Source: Rachycentron canadum
Taxonomy: Eukaryota > Chordata > Actinopteri > Carangiformes > Rachycentridae
Length of the DNA: 64,000 nucleotides
Direction: 5' to 3'
Assembly: GCA_038496675.1 (NCBI GenBank)
Contig: CM076652.1
Location: 6,446,508 to 6,510,507, forward strand
In this document: positions 50,885 through 61,419 of the stretch, piece by piece
Numbering within the stretch: the first letter of the stretch is position 1
Layout of the letters: the number at the start of each line of letters is the position of its first letter
The notes under the pieces: model-generated
Database searches by the model: none
Seen by the model: only the letters and a program-made list of their open reading frames with translations
Told to the model about the DNA's origin: nothing
Program-made: the position numbers and the translations under genes

Positions 50885-51260
50885 CATATCATAACAGTAT
50901 AGTTAGAAAAGTAAATATTGTCTCAGGATACACCACTGGACCCTAGGAAAACATTTACTACAAATGTGGTAGGTTTGTGCTTATTTAGTGGGATAAATCT
51001 TGCCCGTGTGGCTCTTAATGATGATGATATTCATATGAACAATGACACCAAGGCAAGTCAGTTTTATGTATATGGCCCAATATCACAAATCAGTAATCAA
51101 GGGTCTTTGCAATCCTTACAGAACACAGCACTCTATCCTTACACCCTTGAGAGAAAGCCAGATGACCACTCTAAAAGCAAGGAAATGGAAAATACTTCTG
51201 AAAATGAGGATGAACTTGCTTTCCAGGATGGATAGACAAACAATAGATTATATTCCTTGG
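50885..51260. repeat. Teleost interspersed repeat
   Basis: Ordered motifs CTTATTTAGTGGGATAAATCTTGC, GGCAAGTCAGTTTTATG, GGCCCAATATCACAAATCAG and TTTCCAGGATGGATAGACAAACAATAG, read across the block, match the layout of a widespread fish repeat. A 105-codon ORF inside it (50918-51235) is repeat-derived and not a gene. Confidence 0.65.
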
Positions 51261-51310
51261 AAAGATAGAATAAGCACACTGACAACCATTCAGAAGCATT
51301 GAGTAAAAAA

Positions 51311-51316
51311 TTTATT
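51311..51316 (-). terminator. Myosin 3' end poly(A) signal
   Basis: AATAAA on the minus strand, 60 nt after the myosin stop codon at 51376. The spacing fits a normal sarcomeric myosin 3' UTR. Confidence 0.6.
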
Positions 51317-51375
51317 TTTCAAGCGTATTTCACATCATATTATATGATTAGAAACAGCCGATCAGGCTGTGTGGC

Positions 51376-51756
51376 TCACTCAGCTGCATCTTTTCCCTAG
51401 AGAAAAAGAAAAAAAAAAGGTTTGGTTATGTGTTAAGTATGAATATTTATTTGCTTACTTGACAGAATTATATATTTACCTTGCCAGAGTCACGGCTCTT
51501 GGCTCTCAGTTTGTTGACCTGGGACTCAGCAATATCAGCACGCTCCTCAGCCTCCTCCAGCTCGTGCTGGATCTTCCTGCACTTGGACAGGNTTCTTGAG
51601 GATTGTTGCCTTCAAGTACAGCTCCTTGGTATCAGCCACGTAGCAGGCAGTCTTGGCATCAAAGGGTTTGCTTTGAGCCTCAATTCTCTCCTTCTCTGGC
51701 TTACGGAGGTAAATGGCAGCTTTGCCATAAACGGCCATCTCTGCGTCCGTACTCAT
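51376..51756 (-). pseudogene. Fast skeletal myosin heavy chain: first and last coding exons fused, body missing
   Basis: Reading the minus strand: start codon at 51756-51754; 54 residues (MSTDAEMAVYGKAAIYLRKP onward to ATILK) match the N-terminus of fish fast sarcomeric myosin. At a single N (51592) the sequence jumps to 51591-51480, encoding 37 residues (LSKCRKIQHELEEAEERADI to KSRDSGK) of the coiled-coil tail. A GT donor, an 83-bp intron and the last exon 51396-51376 (GKDAAE, stop) follow. About 1,840 of roughly 1,930 residues are absent. As written, the two halves are in different frames. Introns are kept, so this is not a processed copy. Either a genomic deletion or, more likely, an assembly collapse between the ends of one gene or of neighbouring tandem myosin genes. 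Confidence 0.9.
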
Positions 51757-52108
51757 GGTGGCGGCTTATGTCTACATAGAAAGTCAAATGACAGCAATCT
51801 TAGACTTATTCTTCATCTAAGTGTGTGGCATGTCACTCAAAGGTGAACCTGTCCACAGCAAATAATGTCCTTACATTATTTTGGAAGGCTTTTTACACCT
51901 TTTAACATTAATAAGTGTATGTTTTATCCATATTGTATGAACAATAAGTCCAGCCTGATGAAGCCACTAATACATACATCCAAAAGTATTAGATCAAAAC
52001 TCTGAGACTTGGTCTCAGACACTTGGTCCAAGTGGTTTCAAACTGTTGGATTCCACTCTGTTAAGTAAAAGCAAAAAAGTAATAAGATAAAAGTTGTACA
52101 TACCTTAC

Positions 52109-52146
52109 CCTTTCCCTTTGTGAAAAGAATAGTATATTGCAGAATC
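52109..52146 (-). other. Probable second 5' UTR exon of the myosin gene
   Basis: On the minus strand a TTTTCAACAG acceptor, a 38-nt segment and a GTAAGG donor form a clean internal non-coding exon. The coding exon acceptor lies at 51772-51773, 15 nt before the start codon. Two non-coding exons before the ATG exon is the usual sarcomeric myosin arrangement. Confidence 0.6.
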
Positions 52147-52449
52147 CTGTTGAAAACATTATGTTATAGTCAGTGCAGAAAACCAGAAATAAATTGTTAA
52201 AAAGCTCACACATTTTGTTTTAAAGATTAAAAAAAACTGTAATTTTGTTCCAGAGAATGGCATGCACTTAATAATAATAACAATTTTTATTATTATTATT
52301 ACTATTATTAATTATATTCTTATTATCAAATATATATTTATCTATATATAGTACATATTTTTCCTTTTACATGACATTATATCATGTAAACAAATTAGTG
52401 AAATGAGGAGTACATGTCAATGCTACAATGCTTGATAGTGGATAGTCTC

Positions 52450-52569
52450 ACCAAAGACAAGCTTCACCGGTCTTCCACCACACACTCTGAAGCCCCCTCG
52501 AAGACTCCTTATATTCAGACTGGTTTGCTTACAAAGCAAGGTTAAAGCAGGGTAACCAGCCATATATGG
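52450..52569 (-). promoter_or_regulatory. Myosin heavy chain muscle promoter and first 5' UTR exon
   Basis: Minus strand order: a perfect CArG box CCATATATGG (52560-52569, SRF site), then a TATA-like ATATAAGG about 50 bp on (52508-52515), then a probable first non-coding exon from about 52483 to 52452 ending at GTGAGA. It feeds into the exon at 52109-52146. The elements are typical of striated-muscle promoters. Confidence 0.6.
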
Positions 52570-52599
52570 AGTGACAGTAGTGTCTTGAAGCATTTGAAA

Positions 52600-55200
52600 T
52601 ATTTTGCTGCCACTAACTTTGCGAGAATCCCTATGTAAAGTGGCTCAATCACTCAAATAATATATCTATATATATATTTATACACGTATAGGCAGTAGAT
52701 AGATTAAAAATTTCATAAAAAATAAAGAGGATACCTTTAAGATTGTGTGTTATATTTCCCATTAGCATCCTCTGAGGGGTATTTTAACTTTTAAAGTGAG
52801 AAATAATTTTGCACTCTTTGGTACTGTAACAAAACCTTGGAAAGTACTTAAAGTAGAATGTTATTTGCTTCACACTTTGATTTATGTTCTGAGCTTTTAT
52901 GTTTATGTAAGGAATGCAAACTTGTTTTAAATTTAATAGCTTGCACTGAGTGAGAACACACATGGTGGAGGTGGATGACAGCTCTTTTTTTGCTTGCAAC
53001 AAGCTGTGGACAGGGTGCAGGTGAAAAGTCTGTGGTTGTACTTGTTTAATCATTGCCTTCAAATTAACCTGTTTAAATGGTGTTGGGAGTGAAGCAGATG
53101 ATTTTCTTTTCACAGAATAGGGCCACAGTAATGTTGGTACTTGTTTTGACATGATGCTTCTCTTAATTATTTAAACGAAAGGCATGAGTAAAGCGGGCAT
53201 TTTAGATTCCACTCGAAGTAATAACACTTTGTGGAAAATTTATATTTATGTAATTTAAATTTCATTTTTATTTCAATTTTATTATGGGGCTTTTTCCTTT
53301 ACATGTAAATGTACCCTTATTTGACTTACTATGAAATCTATATTTCACTAAGTAATCTAAAGTTTAATGGAATGTAATTATATTATTTTTTATTATTATT
53401 ATTTTATTAATTATTTAAATTCAAATACTTTTTTTTTTTTTTTTTTACGGTTTATAGATAAAATGTATGTCATATACGTTTTCTTCCAAACTACTGTGAC
53501 TGTCTCCTGGAATCTGAATTCTCTGTGAGGAGATTCAGTCTACAGTATAATTACACAGAAGGTTTGACTTAGCGTTCAGGAGACCAGTTGTCATCTAACT
53601 TGGGGTGCAGAGAGGAACACATGCACATCTCTTTGAGCTACATTTGTTCGGGGTGGCCTTCTGTCATGCTCCATCATGTAATTTGAGTAGTGCTATAGGA
53701 TAATGTATGGTGGTCAAAGAAGTCATCTAAGAGTGGGAGGGCACAAGGTCTGCCCTGGATTTGTTGACTATGTATTGATTAAGCATAAAGACTATTTTGA
53801 GCAAAACTGATTACTTCTTTTATTGTCAGGAGATTGTGAGTGTTAATAGGAAAATGTTGCCACGACACTGCATTTAGTCAGTTGGATGCCAAAAAAGTCC
53901 TTATTGGTTTATTGATATGCAGTAGATATTGTATGTATGTTTAACTAAAATGTATTGAAAAGACCATTATGATGTAGATATGTTGTCTATGTAGCTAATT
54001 CTCCAAATACAATATGAATTTTAATTCATTTTCAGTGTGTAATGATTAGATAAATCTACTTCTGAATGTGTGTCACGTGAGAGGAAAACAAGTATTTAAG
54101 TGGAATAATAAGGTTACATTTGTACCACAAGCATGAGGCACAACAAATGATGTGTTCCTATCATTTGTTGCTGACCAAGCATGATGAATACTTTGACTGA
54201 TTTCAAACAAGAAGTTAACTTTTAAAGCCTAGTCATCACAGAAAAAATTTGTCTCATTAATTAATTTTTGTAGCCCCTTAGTGATGTCCCACACGGAGGA
54301 AAAATACAACAGGTGGGTATCACAAAGGTCTGTAAACAGTGTGTAAACAGTTAACAATAATTAGTTTGATTTTATTCAATTATTCAAAGTTCATTCTTTA
54401 CGCATTTTGGTGTAGGCTCACCTAACGTTTGGTGTGCTGCATCTATCTAGTTACGCCTGTCCTATGTAATGAGATAGGTGTCAGAATACTCGGGGTCAGA
54501 GGTCAGGTGGTGTGATGTGGTGGGAGTTTTGAGGCACAGGACACTTGTTGAAGCTTTTGTAAAAAGCCAATCAGCAGACCAGTAGCCAAATTGAAACAGC
54601 AAAGTATAGAATTGCTTTGACCACTCATGGTATGATCTATTTATGTATATTTATATATATATATAAAAGGGCAGTCCACCAAGGGAATAGAGGAAATAAG
54701 CAGACAGAGGGGGCCTCTTCTTTGTCCTCTCTCCCCTAGTTAGAAATCAGCTTTGACTATTAGACTTCACTTGTGGTGATCCATTTTTGTTCTGAGGCAA
54801 AAGTGTGTTTCTCAGGGATTGTAGATCAGGGATGCCTCTAATTTGAATTCAAATATTTTCTACTGACCATTCATTACAGCAGGGACTGGTTGTAATGAAT
54901 AACCGGTCATCTCCTCCCAGAGTCTCAGACCACTCAAAATTCAAAATCTGATTTATTGCCACAAGTATGTGTTACTATGGACGGACAAAAACCAAATTAC
55001 ATTACATCAGCCGTAGATCCAGAGTCTCCTACTCTTCCTGATACTGGGTGAAAGGGCTCTTGCACATGAGCTTGAAAATGTGCCCTCAAGAGATATTCAT
55101 CACATCTTATACCAAGAATGAACTTTTTGAACCAACTCTAATTGATTAATTAGCACTTAAATGATAGTGTGTCAAACCTCATTGTGCCTCACACACCTTC
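52600..55200. other. Spacer between divergent myosin and nlrc5 promoters
   Basis: AT-rich, with T-runs near 53430-53447 and no recognised gene. A TATA-like element with TATATAAAAGGGCAGTCC at about 54657-54674 is oriented rightward, but no exon could be attached to it. A TG-free, AT-rich stretch near 52263-52370 is low complexity. Confidence 0.5.
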
Positions 55201-55222
55201 ACTGACTTCACCCCCCCCCACC

Positions 55223-55300
55223 CGGTTTGAGCATCTGGCTCAAACCGCAGTCGAGTCAAAAACGAAACTAAAACAACTCCCTCACTTCGGTTTCGTTTTT
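55223..55300 (+). promoter_or_regulatory. nlrc5: nlrc5 upstream control region with mirrored ISRE-like elements
   Basis: AAAAACGAAACT (55258-55269) and its inverse GGTTTCGTTTTT (55289-55300) form an 11-bp inverted repeat. Each fits the interferon-stimulated response element GAAANNGAAACT apart from the first G. A perfect 9-bp-arm hairpin (55223-55231 with 55239-55247) lies just before. They sit about 75-115 bp upstream of the splice donor of the putative first exon. NLRC5 is interferon-inducible in vertebrates, which fits. Confidence 0.55.
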
Positions 55301-55375
55301 CAATTAAACAAAAAACAAAAAACCAGAAAAGACTCCCCGGCTGCAGAGAGATGCAGTCTGCGACACCAGTCGTTG
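55300..55375 (+). other. nlrc5: Putative non-coding first exon of nlrc5
   Basis: The sequence up to CGTTG at 55375 is followed by a strong donor GTGAGT. An acceptor at 56005 (GTATCAG) opens the exon that holds the nlrc5 start codon at 56022 in a perfect Kozak context (ACCATGG). The transcription start is unknown, so the left edge is a guess. The exon would carry an upstream ATG at 55351. Confidence 0.45.
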
Positions 55376-56021
55376 GTGAGTATTTGTTTTTAATTTCTCG
55401 GTGTTTCTACACGAATTGAAAACGTCTCCTCGGGATGAAATGACCCCGGAGGTTGAAGGGAGCTTTACCTCGAATGACACGGACTCCGCTCCGTTGCTGA
55501 GGCTCAAAGGCTAAAACGACCCACTTTTGCTACCACGTGTAGGCTTTCCCCGAAGACAAAGGCATTTACAGTGAAGACACGAGGCTTATTCATCCCTTTA
55601 AAACACGGAGAAATGGAGCTAAACCATCGCGAACTAATGGTAAACATCAATTGTAGAAGCCAACCAGCGCGCCTCCAAAAACAACTTGAAAATGAAAGAA
55701 AGTGTGTGCATTAACTTGTTGACTATAAATGAGCTTCTTCAAAATAAAATTAACTCCCAATGAATAAAAGAAAACCCTGTTGTTAAGGTGAGCTAGTCTG
55801 CTCCATTGCATTTATTTTTTGCAGTGTGTGGGATTTGCAGAAGTGATGAGATAATGTTGATCTGTGGTGACTGCCCTGTGAAGAGCAACCAAAGGAAGTG
55901 GTTACATGATATACATTTGCCTGACTAAAGGGGAAAACACAAAGTCTAGGTGCTTCAATTTTTGTTCATTTTGCTTGTCTTAATCTTTGTTTGTTTGTGT
56001 ATCAGCTGATGGAGTCTGACC

Positions 56022-59000
56022 ATGGATGAGGAGTTTGACCATGGCGATGAAAATGTGAACTCCATCTTGGCTCAGGAATCCTCAGAACTGTCCAACATCC
56101 TCAGCGATCAGCCACCCACAGTCATAATGAAATTGTGCCAAATGATGCCCAGCGATGCTCAGAACAACATGGGCCATTTGAACCCCCCTGGCTCCCCATC
56201 CGCTGTAAAAGAACTCATCAAAGCCATGTTGGATCACTTCCAGGTGGCCACCGCTACAGATTGCTCTAACTTTCTTCAAAGCATGTGCATGTTGTGTGAG
56301 AATATCCCTATGCACCTGGAGTCGAGGCTTATGTCAGCGGCTGGATATGGAAACAGTGAGTATAAAATTTAGCCCTAAATGTTGACAAGTGATGTTAGTC
56401 TCTGGCTTGAATACCGAGTCTGCACCATCTACTATCTGAGAGCACCAGTCAGTTATAAGATGGCCTACATGAAGGCTAAAACAGATTGTACACAACAACA
56501 CAACAAGAGCACAACTCCTGTTTCTTAAGAGAAGAATATAGCTATGTGGTAAGGACGGTCTGTATTATACCATTAATCGAAAGTTTTTTTTCTTTCTTTT
56601 TTTTTTTAATGTGACCATGTGGAAAGTACCCACTATCACGCAGCTTTTTGCATGAAGCAATGTGCTACTTCTGCAGTTACAGTAACAAAGTTACTGTACA
56701 GGCTTTATTCCACAGTGAACAAAATAAGATCCCAACTAGCCTCTCATAGCTTTTTATTTTCAGTCCATTCTAATATATTGTTTGCCAATAAGCCATATAG
56801 ATGCTCTGTATGTTGTTTTATGCATAGTAAATGGAATTTAAAAAAAAAACAACTCAAAAACTCACTAGTACTAGTTACAAAAAACATTGTGCTGGCTTGG
56901 CTGTGACTTTCTGTTTGACTTTTACAGGCAACATTTCCACAATTCACTAAACATCAGGCCACTTAAAGTACTGTTCCACCACACGCACATGGTGTTGACT
57001 TTGTGCTGCTCTATGTGCACTTGCATATTAAACACACCCAAAGCAGCTCTTGAAATGACATGTAACTCAGCAGATTGCACAAATTAAATATATATTCGGC
57101 CAAACACAGTAGACTTACTGACAAATTAAAGTGAAAATGAAAGCGCGCTATTGGGACTTGTAATCTTCAGTAAATCACATGACAGCACATATGTCTGTTA
57201 GTGCTCTTTATAAATCCCTAGGCTTTTTTTCTTTCCTTTGTTGTTCCTTTTTCCTTTCCTTTGTTGTAGCACTAGATGATTTAGAAAGTAAAATTGAGGG
57301 CTTAAGCATAGTAGTGAGGACACATCTAAAACTCTTTCAGCGTAGTTAAGAGCTTTAGCCTTTTTGTATAATTTTTTTAGTATTGCCCAGTTTTTTGGGT
57401 TTTTTTTTTATTTTTTATGTGTATGTGTTTTGTTTTTGCTCTGTAGGTGACGAGGGCTCGTCTTCGCTACCTTCAGACCAGCAGCTCGTCAAACGCCCAC
57501 GGATTGGTAGAGTGTACACTTGCCATCTTATCCTTGTTCCATTGCAACTAGCAGGATCCACATTGTAGTAATGAAATAACAATTTCCCCCATAACCTAAA
57601 AGCATTTTCTGATATATACATATATACATACACATACATATAACTGTTAGCTAAGCACATTGAAGAGAACAGTAGGTGCCTTTTGTGAATTACTTTTTTG
57701 AATTTTTAACTGAAAAACCTTTTTGATGTTTGGCATCTCTATGGGATAAATAAAGTGGAGTCAGAGACAGACATACAAAAGTGAATTAGTGAAATCACTC
57801 ACTTAAATAAGCACAACTAGTTGTAATACTTTCATGTTAAAGTCTCATTTACGTTCATTTTGACATACACATTTCCTGATGCCTGTAAATACAGCAATAG
57901 ATTGTCTTTGACATAGCAGAAAGAGGTATAAAATGAGTTGTGTTGCCTGCTACCAATATCAAGACGTAACTATAAAACTGCAAACTGAATTTATGCAGAC
58001 AGTAAAAACCAAAAGTGAAAGGTATTTGTTTTCATTCCACAGTAATGTGTTAACTATGGGAATAAACCAGAAATGTAAACTATGTGTCTGTTACTGAGTA
58101 TTAAGTTACTGCGCCTAACCCAGTTCTCTTAAAATGTGTAGACCAAAGCCAGGTTACTTGAGATGAAATAAAATCCAACTCCATATTTATTTACTGTAAA
58201 TACCCAGCACCTGTTATTTGTTTGATGGCTGGTTTGTGTACTTAAAAGTTTATAGGATTTTATTCATTAGCAAACACAGACATTTCCAAACTAAATAATA
58301 GAGTTCCTTGACTTTTCCAACTTTTATATCCTATAATTTAATGTAAATCACTATGCATGAAGTAGAAATTGTCTGTTGAAACAGCAATTACATTTTTAAA
58401 AAGTGATCATCTGCCTCTGTGGTGCAGATTATTAAAATGGGTCTTTTTTTTTTTTTTAATATCTTCAACTTTTCATCTCTTCAAGAAGAATTATTCATCA
58501 AGAATTATTCTCTCCTCAAAGAAACTGCCCTCTACAAATAATGTGTTATTTAATGTACTCCACTTACAGACCACTGGGAGCAGTACATTTCTGCAGTGAT
58601 GAATTTACTGCTGACAAGGTGGGAGCGTCTGAGTGAGGCCCTAGTGAAGGAAGTCCAACTGGAGAATGTGTGGGTCAGCCTAAGAATGGCAAACCGAGGC
58701 AGGGACAGACCTGATCAAACCCCTGGCCCAGCAGACAGAGGGAGCAGAACGCCAGGTCAGAATGGCTTCCTCCTCTTCTGATTGTTGCACACAAAGAATC
58801 TGTTGAATTTATGTGATTGTATCATATTTTTTAAATTGAATAGGGATAACATACCTCAATTTTAACAGCATTAAAAGGTTTTTTTAAAAAAAGAATAATC
58901 ATACTCAAACAAGTATTTTCTATGACATGGTAGACAGAAGCTTCCTAATCATGCATAATGAAACTCTGTTGTGCGCTAACTGAACTTGTTTTCTTCACCA

Positions 59001-61378
59001 AACTCAGAGCCTGATGGGGATTTTGGGTCTTTGGACTCTAAAGTGACACTGGAGTCCTTCCTCCAGGGATGTGCAGGAAAGGTGACAGTTGTTGTTGGCC
59101 AAGCTGGATCGGGAAAAACTCTACTGATGTCTTGTTTAGGACAGCAGTGGGCTAGCAGCCTTGTAAGTTAACATACTGTCTTCTCATTCAATATTTTTTT
59201 CAGGTTCTAAAAAACTTTTAGGTTTATGTTTGCATTTTGAGAGATATTCTGTTAGGGCTACACAATTGATTGAAATATAATCGAAATTGCAGTATAGCTA
59301 AGTGAAATATCCAAATCACAGGAGCTTCACTGTTTTGACCTACAAATTATATTCCCCAGATGTAGAAGTGTCAGTGTCACCCAACAAAAAAAATGTTTTC
59401 AGTGAAAATGAAATGCAAAAAGATTATTCCAACAGAAATATTGCAGGTACAGTATCTGCCAACATAATTGCAATTTGATGGATTGGTGTAGGGGCTAATC
59501 AAATAATTATTGTTTAAAAGAGGATGGAAAGAGGAAGAAACAACAGAGGGTCTCCCTTAGAGTGAAATTTGTAAAAAATATTTTTAGTCTCAATCAGTCT
59601 GTCCGTACTAAAGCCATATACTGTGGGTATTGCGGCAATTGCAGGGACCGCAAAACACTGTGCCCCTCTGCTTCTTCTTTGAGTGGTTAGCTCAATACTT
59701 ACCTCTCAACCACACAATTCAACGGGCTGCCTGTGTCAACAACATCACCTGTGCTTAGTTTATAGGTGTGTTATCCAAAAACCTACCATGTGCTATAGCT
59801 AGTGCCACTGATATGAACAAAAGTGAGATTGTCTTTTCCTGTGCCAATAATAATGGAATGAAAAGTGCAACCAAATTATGTCCAACTGGTCAGATTGTCT
59901 AACTTTTCCAAGGATGTGGAAAAGGACCAGTGGAAAAATCAATCTGGATACCTGTGCAGACCCAAAAACAAGACTTTTAAGAAAATACACACCAGGAATC
60001 ATTTACTGGTTCCTGGTGTGTATTTTCTCAGTAAATGAAAGCTGTTACACAGGCCATATCTTCCAAATGCAGAGGTATTGGTATTGAGATTGGGTCAGTG
60101 TGCAGTATGACAGATGCTAAATAGTTGGATGGTTCTTGTTGTCATGTTATTCTCTCCCTTACCTCCTATCTTGCTGCTGTTTCTGGCCACATACCCCCCC
60201 TTCTCCCTTATCAATCAGGGCCCCATCCCTCCATCCTACCTATTTGTCCTGCTGGAGTTTCGTCAGCTCAATCTACTGTCCGGCCCTCTCTCCCTGTCTG
60301 ATCTGCTATTCCGACACTACCTCCCTCCAAACGGGGATGACAATGCAAAGGTATGCCAGGAGAAATACTAGAACAGTAATTTTGTAACTTCATAAATCAG
60401 GACTTTTTGTGGTCTTTTGCATTTATTTGACAATCCGTGTAGTGAGACAGGAAAGATGAGGAGACCCTGTTCCCCTGGCTGAGAGCTAACAGATGATTTG
60501 TGGTACACTCTTAATATTAATCCACAGGGGTGCCCCTTATAGTAGCATTTTAAACTCTGCAGATGACATTTATCACAATGCCTACACACTGCTCACAGGT
60601 AGATTGACTGTATAAAGTAGTGTGGTGCCAAGAGAGAAATGTTTGTAAATATAAAAATATGAATTCTCTAAAAATGTCTCCTGAAATCATAATGACATAA
60701 AGCATCTTCTGAAGCAGAGAGCAGTCAGGGTTCATAGACAGAACCCTTATTAGTCAGACTAAAAACCAGGATTATTATCGTTACAAACCTTGTGCAATGA
60801 TTTCACAAGTATGATCGAGTGGGTGTGGCAGCATTCAGGTTACTAGCTAGTCAACCAGCTATTTTTCAGTTTCCTGGAAATGTTTATTGCAGGCATTTTT
60901 TGGTATTAGTAGTAACTGAACTTAAAGATCTGTAGCAAACAATCACAGCCACAAATACATTTCAATTAGGTGAACTAATACATGTTGGGTTTTTTTATAT
61001 GTTCCTCATATATTTCTGTGTTCGAGTAGAGAGCCATTGTGGATTACCTCCTTTCCAATCCAGAGCAAAGTTGTTGGGTGCTGGATGGATATGATGAGTT
61101 TTACAGCAAACTCACCATACAAGAAGTGCAAAAAGAACAGTTGGACCCAGAAAAGCCAATGCCTGTCGGAGACCTCATCTCAGGGTTATTAAATCGCCAG
61201 CTTCTTCCAGGATGCACTGTGTTGGTTACTTGTCGTGTGCGTGATCTCATGGATTTGGAGGGTATATCAGATAAAGTGGGACAGCTGCTGGGATGGGACT
61301 GCCAGGAGATCAAGGAGTATGTGGGCAACTTCTTTGGAGTTCAAGGTACTGTTGTTTTCTATTTTCATTTTAGTCCAA

Positions 61379-61419
<41 letters not shown>

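Noticed and set aside
50918..51235. 105-codon ORF on the plus strand
   Set aside because: It lies wholly inside a fish interspersed repeat block (50885-51260), so the frame is repeat-derived.
51376..51756. Processed (retrotransposed) myosin pseudogene
   Set aside because: The last intron, the 5' UTR introns and the promoter are all retained, so it did not arise from a spliced mRNA.
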